From: Bacteroidales bacterium
GTDB taxonomy: Bacteria > Bacteroidota > Bacteroidia > Bacteroidales > UBA932
Length of the DNA stretch: 42,868 nucleotides
Assembly (NCBI GenBank): GCA_017443465.1
Contig: JAFRXO010000026.1
Coordinates: forward strand, 1 to 42,868
Reading direction: 5' to 3'
In this document: positions 24,989 to 33,194 of the stretch, in pieces
How the letters are laid out: each line of letters opens with the position of its first letter
Numbering within the stretch: position 1 is the stretch's first letter
Notes under the pieces: model-generated
The model's input: the letters and a program-made list of their open reading frames with translations, nothing else
Told to the model about the DNA's origin: nothing
Databases searched by the model: none
Made by a program: the position numbers and the translations under genes

Positions 24989-26143
24989 CTACACTCGCAG
25001 GAAGATCTTCTTTTTCATCATCAGGTACAGCAGGCCCCAGACCAGAAGTCCATGGACCGTATGGCGCACGAGACCGAACCAGTGCGGGTCGGATATATAT
25101 TGCTTCAGGCCCGTAGTCAGGTGGTTTGTTACGCTGAAGAAATCACATATGTAGCCGATGAAATAGATGAATATGGCATTCAGTCCGAATGGCAGCAGCC
25201 AGTCGAGTCCCTTCCAGCGCCGGCAGTCTACTATCCAGTAGATCACTCCGAGGAGCATGAAACTTATTCCGCTGGTAACCAGCGTCATAGAGCTTGTCCA
25301 TATGTATTTGTTGAGGGGCATCTGAAGGCTCCAGAGCTTGCCGGCGGCATACATTGCCGCGCCGAATACCAGCAGCATCAAAGTCTTCCGGATGCCGGTA
25401 TCCTCCATCTTGAACAGGCCTTTGCCCTCCCCTTTCAGGATCTCACCGGCGAACATCCCGGTCATCACGGTTACTATGAAATTCATGCTGCTCAGGAGCC
25501 ATGTGTATCTGGCCTCCTTGAAATAGAATCCGCCGCCGTCCTCGGTCAGATATGCATGGTCGCAATGGCTCCCCAGGACAACCCGGTCTACCCATTCACA
25601 GAGGTTATGCTGCCCGAAGTCACCGCCTCCGAAGCCATCCGGGGTGCGCACGAACATCAACAGAGCCCAATAACCGACAAGAAGCGCCCCGGCGATCCAA
25701 ACCTGGGTCCTCGGCTTGAAATTCATATAAAAGACTGCGGCGAATCCATATCCTACAGCGATGGACTGAAGGGTGTTGCTGAACCACTTGAATCTGGCGA
25801 AGTCATATTTCAGCAGGTTGCCCTGGCAGATCATTCCCATGATCCATAGCACCAGGACACGGCGGAAAATACGCCAGTACATCTGCTTCCTTGTGCGTCC
25901 CTGGGCCTCATACTTGGAAAAAGCGAACGGGATAGCCGTACCTGAGCAGAACAGGAAGAGAGGCATGATCCAATCGTGGAGGGTCAGGGTGTTGCTTCCG
26001 AAAGGATTATGATGCCACTGGCCCTGAAGCCATTCCATCCCCGGCATAAGCTGGCAGAACTCGACCATCCATGCCGTAAAAACAGTAAGGAAAAACATGT
26101 TCAGTCCCCGCAGGACATCCAGAGACTTCAGCCTTTCGTTCAT
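24989..26143 (-). CDS. DUF5009/acyltransferase-like multi-pass membrane protein (NagX-like)
   Basis: The protein has about ten TM helices. MNERLKSLDVLRGLNMFF at the start and TLTLHDWIMPLFLFCSGTAIPFAFSKY match the DUF5009/heparan-alpha-glucosaminide N-acetyltransferase-like family (also called NagX-like). A conserved His/Asp pair in LHDWI is typical. From 26143 it is 384 residues, and an ATG at 26155 would add four. Members are thought to transfer acetyl groups to sugars across the membrane, but this is not proven for this branch. It sits beside a heparinase-like gene, consistent with a role in handling amino- or uronic-sugar glycans. Confidence 0.8.
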   Translation of the reverse strand: MNERLKSLDVLRGLNMFFLTVFTAWMVEFCQLMPGMEWLQGQWHHNPFGSNTLTLHDWIMPLFLFCSGTAIPFAFSKYEAQGRTRKQMYWRIFRRVLVLWIMGMICQGNLLKYDFARFKWFSNTLQSIAVGYGFAAVFYMNFKPRTQVWIAGALLVGYWALLMFVRTPDGFGGGDFGQHNLCEWVDRVVLGSHCDHAYLTEDGGGFYFKEARYTWLLSSMNFIVTVMTGMFAGEILKGEGKGLFKMEDTGIRKTLMLLVFGAAMYAAGKLWSLQMPLNKYIWTSSMTLVTSGISFMLLGVIYWIVDCRRWKGLDWLLPFGLNAIFIYFIGYICDFFSVTNHLTTGLKQYISDPHWFGLVRHTVHGLLVWGLLYLMMKKKIFLRV

Positions 26144-26165
26144 ATCTATTCTCATTTACTTTTCA

Positions 26166-26173
26166 CAAATATA
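26166..26173 (-). promoter_or_regulatory. -7 box for the DUF5009 gene
   Basis: It reads TATATTTG on the minus strand, with about 22 bases to ATG 26143. Transcription from it would leave ATG 26155 with almost no leader, which favours 26143. A divergent near-match, TATATTAG at 26194-26201, may serve the heparinase-like gene. Confidence 0.55.
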
Positions 26174-26227
26174 CAAAGAGAGCCTAAAATTCGTATATTA
26201 GTGGCAGACTCTTACAATTCTTATCAT

Positions 26228-28153
26228 ATGAAAACACGTTTTTTGCTATTATTCTTGTTTGCTGCATTTTCTACGCAGTTGGCTATCGCCCAGGAAAAAC
26301 ATGTTGACGAATCATTCAAGGTACCGGCCCATCCGCGCATCCTCCTTTTGAAAGGTGAAGAAAAGGCGCTTATGCGTAATATCCGCAAAGACGCCATATG
26401 GACTGAGGTCCATAATTCCATCATCCAGCAGGCTGACGCAATGCTCGACCTGCCCGTAGAGGAACGCATCAAACAGGGAAAGCGCCTGCTCCACGTGAGC
26501 CAGTCAGTCCTTAAGAGGGTGTTCTTCTGGAGCTATGCCTACCGCATGACCGGCGACATGAAATACGTAAAACGCGCTGAGAAAGAGATGCTTAAGGTGG
26601 CAACCTTCTCGGATTGGAATCCCAGCCATTTCCTCGATGTCGGCGAGATGACCATGGCCATGGCTATCGGCTACGACTGGCTTTACGACCGTCTGCCTGC
26701 GACAACCAGGAAGATCATCGAAGACGCAATCCTCGAGAAAGGCTTCGAAGCATCATATAATAATGCCCATAACAGTTTCCTCCGCATCAACAGCAACTGG
26801 AACCAGGTCTGCAACGGCGGCCTGACCTACGGCGCTATCGCCATATGGGACAAAGCCCCGGTCGAATCCGCAAAGATCATCAACAGGGCCATCGACACTA
26901 TCAATCTGCCCATGGACCTGTACGCTCCGGACGGAGCCTATCCGGAAGGAGCAAGCTACTGGTCATATGGAACGACCTTCAACGCCCTCTTCCTAAGTGC
27001 CCTGGACCGTGTTTTCCATTCAGACTTCGGCCTGTGCTCGAAACCCGGCTTCCTCCAGTCGAGCCAGTTCCTTCTGCATATGACCACTCCTGCTCTCAAC
27101 GTCCTCTGCCATTCAGACAGCGGTTCAAAAGCTTCTTTCCAGGGCGCCCTGTTCTGGTTCTACCAGAAGACCAACGATCCTTCCATACTGTACTGGCTGC
27201 CCAAACTCTACGAGCGCGACGGAGTGAAAGGACTCAGTTCCGACCGCTATGCCCCTGCTACCCTTATCTGGGGAGCAGCCTATCCTCTGTCGTCGGAAAG
27301 GGTTGCTCCCAAGGCACTTGTCTGGTATGGCGGCGGCATCAACCCCGTCTATTGCGTCCGTTCCGACTGGTCGGATAACGGGACCTATCTGGGAGTGAAA
27401 TGGGGAACTCCATCGTACAGCCACGGTCATATGGATGCGGGCAGTTTCACATATGAGAATGACGGGGTAAAATGGGCATTCTCCCTGGGAAGCGACAATT
27501 ATCTGAGGCTTGAATCTGCAGGAGTCGACCTGTGGAACCTCACTCAGAACTCCTCCCGCTGGGATGCTCTCCGCTATAACAACCTCTCTCATAACACCCT
27601 GGCTTTCAACCTGAAGCATCAGGTCACAGCCAACATAAGCCATTTCGCATGCGACTCCATGCGTCTGGCAGGTCTCGGAGAAGTCATCCTTGAGCGTGGT
27701 TACTGCAAGAATGACGAGATCATAGACAAGCCGAACCAGCAGGGCGCGGTGTCTGACATTACCAAACTCTACTACAAGCAGGTTGAAAAGGTCCGCAGGG
27801 GCGTTTCGCTTGTGGACAAGAAGGTCGCAGTAATTGAAGACGAGGTCACTGCCGGCAGATTCTTCACTATGATGACCTGGACGATGGTAACTGAAGCAAC
27901 GGCTACTGTCCTGTCGGACAATCTCCTGCTGCTTGAAAAAGACGGGAAGAAGCTGTACGTAAAGGTCGAATCCCCCACCCCGATCCGCTGGTGCAACCAT
28001 CCTGCAGAATCCCGTTTCACTTTCGACAGCCCGAATCCCGGAATTACCATCGTCAGCTTCGACACTGACCTGAAGATGAACCAGAAGCACAACATCAAGG
28101 TTTACCTAATTCCTGACGAGAACAAAGAGGTCAACTACACCTCAGTGATGTGA
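26228..28153 (+). CDS. Heparinase II/III-like polysaccharide lyase
   Basis: From ATG 26228 the protein is 641 residues with a signal peptide (MKTRFLLLFLFAAFSTQLAIAQ). The frame runs open back to 25976, but that part is antisense to another gene. An (alpha/alpha) toroid occupies residues about 25-370, with INSNWNQVCNGGLTYGA and PDGAYPEGASYWSYGT. A beta-sandwich follows, containing SYSHGHMDAGSFTYENDGVKWAFSLGSDNY, the His-containing motif of heparinase II/III (PL12/15/21-type) lyases. These enzymes cut uronic-acid-containing chains by beta-elimination. The actual glycan is unknown. The alginate-lyase-like gene follows 24 bases later. Confidence 0.88.
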   Translation: MKTRFLLLFLFAAFSTQLAIAQEKHVDESFKVPAHPRILLLKGEEKALMRNIRKDAIWTEVHNSIIQQADAMLDLPVEERIKQGKRLLHVSQSVLKRVFFWSYAYRMTGDMKYVKRAEKEMLKVATFSDWNPSHFLDVGEMTMAMAIGYDWLYDRLPATTRKIIEDAILEKGFEASYNNAHNSFLRINSNWNQVCNGGLTYGAIAIWDKAPVESAKIINRAIDTINLPMDLYAPDGAYPEGASYWSYGTTFNALFLSALDRVFHSDFGLCSKPGFLQSSQFLLHMTTPALNVLCHSDSGSKASFQGALFWFYQKTNDPSILYWLPKLYERDGVKGLSSDRYAPATLIWGAAYPLSSERVAPKALVWYGGGINPVYCVRSDWSDNGTYLGVKWGTPSYSHGHMDAGSFTYENDGVKWAFSLGSDNYLRLESAGVDLWNLTQNSSRWDALRYNNLSHNTLAFNLKHQVTANISHFACDSMRLAGLGEVILERGYCKNDEIIDKPNQQGAVSDITKLYYKQVEKVRRGVSLVDKKVAVIEDEVTAGRFFTMMTWTMVTEATATVLSDNLLLLEKDGKKLYVKVESPTPIRWCNHPAESRFTFDSPNPGITIVSFDTDLKMNQKHNIKVYLIPDENKEVNYTSVM

Positions 28154-28177
28154 TTCACACTGGATAACAGCTTCACT

Positions 28178-29341
28178 ATGAAAACTTTCCGCTTTATATT
28201 GATGGCAGGTCTGCTATTGACTGCATGCAGTCCTTCAGGCCAGGTAAAGAAAAAGGTCGCAGCCCCCTTGAAAGACAAGGTCCTTCAGCTGGCAGAAGCC
28301 AACCTGACCGAGAAGCCTGTCACCGTAACAGCCGCCTATTGCGACCGGAGCGCGGGTACCATCCACGACTTCTACTCAGAAGGCGACTACTGGTGGCCTA
28401 ACCCGGATGATCCCGACGGACCATATATCCGCCGCGACGGAGAGACCAATCCGGATAATTTCGTGGCCCACCGCCACGCCATGGTCCGCTTCAGCCAGAT
28501 TGTAGGCAACCTGACTTCAGCCTATCTGCTCACGGGTGACAAAAAATATGTCGATGCCGTCATTCCGCACGTACGCGCCTGGTTCATGGATCCCGAGACA
28601 ATGATGAATCCCAACCTGCTTTATGCCCAGGCCATCAAGGGAGTAACCATCGGGCGTGGTGTAGGAGTAATCGACACTGTCCGCCTCATAGAGGTCAGCC
28701 AGTCATTGATCAGGCTCCACGAAGCCGGAGTTCTGCCTCAGGATGTTTACGAGGGATCACGCAAGTGGTTCGCAGACTACCTCGAGTGGCTGACGACACA
28801 CAAGAACGGCGTGGATGAGATGAAAGCCAAGAACAACCACGGTACATGCTGGGCGCTCCAGGCTGCTAGTTTCGCCCAATATGCCGGAAGGACTGACATA
28901 GTGGACCTGTGCAAGGACCGTTACAAGAACATATTCCTTCCCACCCAGATGGCCACGGACGGCAGCTTCCCGCAGGAACTGGCCCGTACAAAGCCATATG
29001 GCTATTCGCTCTTCAACCTCGACGCAATGGCCGGGCTCTGCCAGATCCTATCCACTCCGGAAGATGACCTGTGGGACTACACCACCCCGGATGGCAAGAA
29101 TATGCGGAAAGGCCTGGAATTCATCCTGCCCTACATCCAGGACAAGAGCACATGGCCATATGCCCACGATGTCATGTACTGGGATGAATGGCCGATTGCC
29201 CACCCGACACTTATCTTCGCCTGGGCCCGCTACGGAGACGATTCCTACTACCAGACATGGCTGCCGCTCGACCACTTCCCCACCAACGAGGAAGTAGTCC
29301 GCAACCTCCCCTTGAGGAACCCGGTCATCTGGCTGTACTAA
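28178..29341 (+). CDS. Alginate_lyase-domain lipoprotein (PL5/PL38-like)
   Basis: A 387-residue protein with a lipoprotein signal (MKTFRFILMAGLLLTAC, Cys 17). The fold is the (alpha/alpha) toroid of the alginate_lyase domain. TIHDFYSEGDYWWPNP and GPYIRRDGETNPDNF are typical of the family, and KNNHGTCW (N219, N220, H221) is the active-site motif of PL5/PL38-type lyases, which act on alginate or glucuronan. Together with the preceding lyase and the GH105 enzyme it could break down a uronate polymer. The stop codon forms the first bases of a terminator hairpin. Confidence 0.88.
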   Translation: MKTFRFILMAGLLLTACSPSGQVKKKVAAPLKDKVLQLAEANLTEKPVTVTAAYCDRSAGTIHDFYSEGDYWWPNPDDPDGPYIRRDGETNPDNFVAHRHAMVRFSQIVGNLTSAYLLTGDKKYVDAVIPHVRAWFMDPETMMNPNLLYAQAIKGVTIGRGVGVIDTVRLIEVSQSLIRLHEAGVLPQDVYEGSRKWFADYLEWLTTHKNGVDEMKAKNNHGTCWALQAASFAQYAGRTDIVDLCKDRYKNIFLPTQMATDGSFPQELARTKPYGYSLFNLDAMAGLCQILSTPEDDLWDYTTPDGKNMRKGLEFILPYIQDKSTWPYAHDVMYWDEWPIAHPTLIFAWARYGDDSYYQTWLPLDHFPTNEEVVRNLPLRNPVIWLY

Positions 29342-29378
29342 GAAAAGAGGCCGGCTGTTCAGCCGGCCTCTTTTCTTA
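29339..29378. terminator. Bidirectional terminator, perfect 19-bp palindrome
   Basis: TAAGAAAAGAGGCCGGCTG at 29339-29357 is the exact reverse complement of 29360-29378, with two bases at the centre. The A-rich 5' side and T-rich 3' side make it effective in both directions, between the lyase gene (+) and the isomerase gene (-). The first arm includes the lyase stop codon. The following stretch to 29500 is GC-rich, with two more short hairpins (CCGCCC/GGGCGG and GGCC/GGCC at about 29412-29450), and encodes nothing seen. Confidence 0.9.
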
Positions 29379-29500
29379 GCCCACAGTCACGTTACCCCAC
29401 CCCCAAACCCCCGCCCTCGGGGCGGTGGCTTAGTCGGCCTTCGGCCTCCGATTCATCATTTCCAAGCGGCAGGACTTTTTTAACTACAGATAACCGGCTA

Positions 29501-30424
29501 CTACAGCAGACCGGCTTTTTTCAGATATCCGGCGCTTCTTGCAGGACCTTCGAAAGCATCTTTTGCGATAGAGGTCGGATTGTCCTGCTCGACGCAAAGC
29601 CACTTGACTCCGCAGTCTTTGGCGATGTCGAGGATGGCCTTAAGATCCATCACGCCGTCACCGAGGGGCCTGAACTCGAACTTGCCGGTTTCACCTTCTC
29701 CGGACTCCTCTTTGGCGATACCTATGAGAGCATATGGGTCTGAAGAGAGTTTCCCTTCGAGATAATAGTCTTTCATATGCAGTACAGGGATCCTGCCGGC
29801 ATATTTCTTAACCAGATCAGGAACATTGAATCCGGCGAAATCTGCCCAGCAGACATCCAGCTCAACCTGCACGTCGGAAGGCTTTGTAGATGAGAAAATA
29901 TAATCATGGCCGATCGTGCCGTCCGGAAGGGCCGCGAATTCGAAGTCATGGTTATGGTAAAGCATGCCGATTCCGGCTTTCCTTACCTTAGCCCCGGCCT
30001 CGCCGATCTTGGCGACAGTCTCCTTGAACTTGACGGGATCCACACCCGGCCTGCTCTCATTCTCCATATATGGGAAGGCGATGTACTCAACTCCGAGGAC
30101 CTTGCTGTCCTTTATGACCTGATCGATGTCGGAGACCATTACCGCAAACGGGACATGGTTGGAGAAGATCTTGATACCCAGATCGTCGCAGAGCCTCCTG
30201 ACTTCGGCCGGAGTGCGGCCGTAATACTCGTTGTAGAACTCGACAGCGGTATAACCAAGGTCGCGGACCTTCTTCAACGTACCTTCGAAGTCCTTTTCGA
30301 GGTCATAACGCAAACTGTACATCTGGAGCCCGACACGCAGGCCTTCATCCTCTTTCGCGTTTTTGCAGGAAACGCCTGAAATCATTGCAAGCACGAGGCT
30401 CGCAAACAGCAGAATCTTTTTCAT
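29501..30424 (-). CDS. Sugar phosphate isomerase/epimerase-like lipoprotein (TIM barrel)
   Basis: From ATG 30424 the protein is 307 residues with a lipoprotein signal (MKKILLFASLVLAMISGVSC, Cys 20). The mature part is an AP-endonuclease-2-type TIM barrel: LGYTAVEFYNEYYGR, LGVEYIAFPYMENE, GMLYHNHDFEF, VQVELDVCWADFAG, IPVLHMKDYY and WLCVEQDNPT. The metal ligands Glu, His, Asp and Glu are in these segments. Family members epimerise or oxidise sugars, often in glycan-degradation loci. The exported location is common for the Bacteroidetes branch. The frame extension to 30553 has no signal and is rejected. Confidence 0.9.
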   Translation of the reverse strand: MKKILLFASLVLAMISGVSCKNAKEDEGLRVGLQMYSLRYDLEKDFEGTLKKVRDLGYTAVEFYNEYYGRTPAEVRRLCDDLGIKIFSNHVPFAVMVSDIDQVIKDSKVLGVEYIAFPYMENESRPGVDPVKFKETVAKIGEAGAKVRKAGIGMLYHNHDFEFAALPDGTIGHDYIFSSTKPSDVQVELDVCWADFAGFNVPDLVKKYAGRIPVLHMKDYYLEGKLSSDPYALIGIAKEESGEGETGKFEFRPLGDGVMDLKAILDIAKDCGVKWLCVEQDNPTSIAKDAFEGPARSAGYLKKAGLL

Positions 30425-30443
30425 ATGACAAATAATTGGTTTG

Positions 30444-30451
30444 CAAAAATA
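30444..30451 (-). promoter_or_regulatory. -7 box for the isomerase/epimerase gene
   Basis: It reads TATTTTTG on the minus strand, 19 bases before ATG 30424. Confidence 0.5.
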
Positions 30452-30505
30452 TGTGACTTCAAAATTAAACAACAATTCAGAATATTCCAATTCCATGGAA
30501 ATGCG

Positions 30506-30513
30506 TAAATTTG
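30506..30513 (+). promoter_or_regulatory. -7 box for the EamA transporter gene
   Basis: TAAATTTG on the plus strand ends only seven bases before ATG 30521, so the message would be close to leaderless from that codon. ATG 30527 would have about ten bases of leader. Confidence 0.5.
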
Positions 30514-30520
30514 CAGGCAT

Positions 30521-31429
30521 ATGCATATGCAGAAAGACAAGCTCAAAGGGCACCTTTCAATCGCTGCCGCCTACACCATCTTCGGGCTGAACCTGGTGTT
30601 CTGCAAGGATATAGCGAATTCTGAAACACTCTCCCCATATGCTCTCTTCACCCTGAGGGCAGTCGGGGCCAGCGCCCTGTTCTGGTTACTGTCCCTGTTC
30701 ACTCCGAAGGAAAAGGTTGCCAAAGGAGATTTCTGGAAGATAGCCGCCGCCTCTCTCATAGGCCTTTTCATCCCTCAGATGACCTTCCTGATGGCCATTA
30801 CAATGACATCCGCCATAGACACGGCTATCATCGGCACCCTCGGGCCTATCTTCACGATGTTCTTCGCCTTCATGTTCCTGAAAGAACCTATCACGGGAAA
30901 GAAGGCCGGAGGCGTCGCAATCAGTTTCGCAGGCATCCTGTTCCTGATTTTCAACTCAGTACATGAAGGAGGAGCAGCAGCGACCTCACCCATGGGAGTG
31001 TTCCTGCTCCTCGTAAACAGCCTGAGCTTTTCTCTCTACCTCGGCCTATTCAGACCGCTCATTTCCAGGTACAGCGTAATCACTTTCATGAAGTGGTCCT
31101 TCCTGTTCTCCCTGATCCTCTCGCTCCCGATATCGGCACGCGAACTCGTCACCACAGATTTCATGGCGATCCCGGCAGACGTCCTCTGGGAAGTCGCCTA
31201 CCTGATATTCTTCGCCACATTCGTAGCATACTTCCTGATTCCATATGGCCAGAAATACATCCGGCCTACCCTGGTGAGCATGTACTCCTACCTGCAGCCT
31301 ATTATCGCTGCGATAGTGAGCATATGGGCAGGAGTCGATACCCTGACCTGGCAGAAGGTCCTGGCATCAATACTCGTAGTAGGCGGTGTCGTGCTGGTCT
31401 CCCGCAGCCGGGCAGCACAGCATCAGTAA
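30521..31429 (+). CDS. EamA/DMT-family transporter
   Basis: A 302-residue inner-membrane protein with about ten TM helices in two EamA repeats. The first begins GHLSIAAAYTIFGLNLVFCKDI and includes TSAIDTAIIGTLGPIFTMFFAFMFLKEPIT. The second ends YSYLQPIIAAIVSIWAGVDTLTWQKVLASILVVGGVVLVSRS. Members of the family export or import small metabolites, and the substrate cannot be told from sequence. Two ATGs (30521 and 30527) sit in a doubled CATATG. It stands alone, divergent from the isomerase gene. Confidence 0.92.
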   Translation: MHMQKDKLKGHLSIAAAYTIFGLNLVFCKDIANSETLSPYALFTLRAVGASALFWLLSLFTPKEKVAKGDFWKIAAASLIGLFIPQMTFLMAITMTSAIDTAIIGTLGPIFTMFFAFMFLKEPITGKKAGGVAISFAGILFLIFNSVHEGGAAATSPMGVFLLLVNSLSFSLYLGLFRPLISRYSVITFMKWSFLFSLILSLPISARELVTTDFMAIPADVLWEVAYLIFFATFVAYFLIPYGQKYIRPTLVSMYSYLQPIIAAIVSIWAGVDTLTWQKVLASILVVGGVVLVSRSRAAQHQ

Positions 31430-31444
31430 AGTCCGGGATTTCAG

Positions 31445-32008
31445 CTATTTAAGAGACTCGGCATATGCCTTTCCGGGCGCGACGCAGGGGCCGATCGGGT
31501 CTCCGGTGCTGACGTAGCGGAAGCCCTGCTGCTCGAAGAGGACGGGGCGGAAACGGCTGTAATCGATCTTCTTGCCATCATCCTGAAGAAGCTCTTCGCG
31601 GACATATGTGTTCGCAACCTTGCATATCAGCAGGTAGCATCCGTTCGCGTCATATATGTCTTCGAGGGTGCATTCCATGCATACCGGAGCCTCATCCGGG
31701 ACCGGAGCTCCGAGTTCGCCGGCATGCCAGGCAAACACTCCGCTCTTGTCGACTTTCTTTCCGCTCACGATGCCGGTGTAGTCGGCCTTCGGGATCATGG
31801 CCTCATCCAACAGGCTGATAGAGAGTTTCTTCTCAGCGCGGATCCCATCGCAGGTGTAGTGGTTGCGGGTCACGCTCAGGGTCACTACATCGGAGTCCCC
31901 TATTCCAACCCATGCTACTTCGAACCAAGCGGGCTTGCCAGCAACCATCGCGCCCACCACCGCAATCGGTGTCGGGAACGCTGCATTTACTTTTCCTATG
32001 TTTTTCAT
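31445..32008 (-). CDS. Flavin reductase family protein
   Basis: From ATG 32008 (MKNIGKVNAAFPTPIAVVGA) the protein is 187 residues. PTPIAVVGAMVAGKPAWFEVAWVGI, VVTLSVTRNHYTCDGIR, FSISLL-like KLSISLLDE and SGKKVDKSGVF fit the flavin-reductase/FMN-binding split-barrel family widespread in anaerobes. It is a soluble FMN protein and the partner is unknown. The frame could extend back to 32041, but the -7 box at 32030-32037 overlaps that stretch. Confidence 0.9.
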   Translation of the reverse strand: MKNIGKVNAAFPTPIAVVGAMVAGKPAWFEVAWVGIGDSDVVTLSVTRNHYTCDGIRAEKKLSISLLDEAMIPKADYTGIVSGKKVDKSGVFAWHAGELGAPVPDEAPVCMECTLEDIYDANGCYLLICKVANTYVREELLQDDGKKIDYSRFRPVLFEQQGFRYVSTGDPIGPCVAPGKAYAESLK

Positions 32009-32029
32009 ATGTTTCTTAGTTATATCATT

Positions 32030-32037
32030 CAAAGTTA
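32030..32037 (-). promoter_or_regulatory. -7 box for the flavin reductase gene
   Basis: It reads TAACTTTG on the minus strand and gives a leader of about 18 nt to ATG 32008. Confidence 0.5.
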
Positions 32038-32069
32038 ACAAATCATTTCAAAAACATTTACGTTCCCCT

Positions 32070-32184
32070 TGCGACAGAATGAGGATTCGGGGTGCTACAG
32101 CCATTCTGTCGCACGGAAAAGCCCCTTCAACCGGAAATACTGCAACAGAATGAGAATTTGACCCTCCAGAACCATTCTGTCGCA
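32070..32184. repeat. Two tandem REP-like hairpins, 71-bp period
   Basis: TGCGACAGAATG at 32070-32081 pairs with CATTCTGTCGCA at 32102-32113. A second copy has TGCAACAGAATG at 32141-32152 and CATTCTGTCGCA at 32173-32184, with a single mismatch. Both arms are offset by exactly 71 bases, so this is a duplicated hairpin unit with a loop of about 20 nt. It lies in the 304-base gene-free gap between the flavin reductase gene (32008) and the stop of the NAGPA-like gene (32313). It resembles REP/BIME-type elements. The rest of the gap shows nothing else. Confidence 0.75.
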
Positions 32185-32312
32185 CGCCAGCCCGAAGAAG
32201 CCTGCAGCGCCCCTTCCTGGAACGAGGCCTGGCCTCTAAAATTACCAGCGGAATGCCCCTCCCGTTCAAGATGTCACGGGCTCAAGACGCCCCCAGCTCA
32301 CGATGCTACGGG

Positions 32313-33194
32313 CTACCTCCAAACAATATAGTTCTCGTTCCTGTAGGTTCCGCGGTGGACATCCGGGGCGAAAAGAGTCTTCTCGCCGGCGGAATCAATG
32401 TACCAACCGAAGGAAGAATGGCTGCCCACAAGGTAGATAGCATTTTCAACGCCAAGGTCAACAAGCGCTTGGGCAAAGTCGTGCATGGATTCGTCTGTTT
32501 CACTGACGGCAACGAAGATTTGCCCGGCACGACTGCAGAGGGCCTTGCGCATGGTCTTGTTCTTTTGCTCATTCTCGACAAGGACGCCATTATCCACCAA
32601 CGGATACTGGCGGAAGAAATAGCCTCCCTTCTCGGTCGCTTCCTCAAACAGAGGTGAGTTCTCAGATACTCCGACAGTCACCTTGTCCTCGATGATAGCG
32701 CAAAAGCCCTTCTTTGAGAGGCCCCAGGCAAGAGGCTCCCCTTTCAAGACAAAAGCGCCCAGAATCTTCTGATTGTCTCTGCGGATATCGGCCGCCTGAG
32801 CTGCCAGGATAATGTTTTTATCATTCCTGTCAGGTACGCCGAGGGTTAGCTCCGGCTTCGCATTATGAGGTATATACAGAGAGAGATGCACATCATTGAT
32901 GACAGTATCTAATTTCTCGGTGAAGGAGGCATCAGTCTCAACGCCAAGCCGAACAATAGCACCTGGGGTAACCACCTCCGGCGCATTCTCAAACACCCCG
33001 TCATTCGGATCCTCGGGCGCATCCTTCGGCCACATCACAATGGCCAAGATCCCTATCGCGAGAACGATGATTGCGGATATGATTGACACGCCTGTATTCC
33101 TTCGACGCACATCCTCTGTCGAAGTTTCATGCTGGGGAGAACGTCCGATAACACGGAACTCATCATCCCTGATATCTCTGTTCTTATCAGTCAT
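32313..33194 (-). CDS. Membrane-anchored NAGPA/phosphodiester glycosidase-like protein
   Basis: A 293-residue protein with a charged cytoplasmic N-terminus, one TM helix at about residues 34-55 (VSIISAIIVLAIGILAIVMW) and a large outer domain. The later part (GVSENSPLFEEATEKGGYFF, LVDNGVLVENEQKNKTMRKAL, QIFVAVSETDESMHDFAQALVDLGVENAIYLVG) looks like the phosphodiester glycosidase (NAGPA/DUF2233) fold, although the usual LDGGGS motif is replaced by LVGSHSS. Enzymatic activity is therefore doubtful. Its start overlaps the end of the LytTR gene by eight bases, so the two proteins are made together and may work as a regulator with a membrane partner. Confidence 0.65.
   Translation of the reverse strand: MTDKNRDIRDDEFRVIGRSPQHETSTEDVRRRNTGVSIISAIIVLAIGILAIVMWPKDAPEDPNDGVFENAPEVVTPGAIVRLGVETDASFTEKLDTVINDVHLSLYIPHNAKPELTLGVPDRNDKNIILAAQAADIRRDNQKILGAFVLKGEPLAWGLSKKGFCAIIEDKVTVGVSENSPLFEEATEKGGYFFRQYPLVDNGVLVENEQKNKTMRKALCSRAGQIFVAVSETDESMHDFAQALVDLGVENAIYLVGSHSSFGWYIDSAGEKTLFAPDVHRGTYRNENYIVWR

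Noticed and set aside
25052-25849. Plus-strand open frame of 265 codons
   Set aside because: It is antisense to the DUF5009 membrane-protein gene, whose TM pattern and family match are clear.
27125-28090. Long minus-strand open frame of 321 codons
   Set aside because: It is entirely antisense to the heparinase-like gene, has no recognisable domain, and its composition mirrors the other strand's codons.
32070-32184. CRISPR array
   Set aside because: There are only two units, each a palindromic hairpin with similar loops rather than constant repeats with unique spacers.
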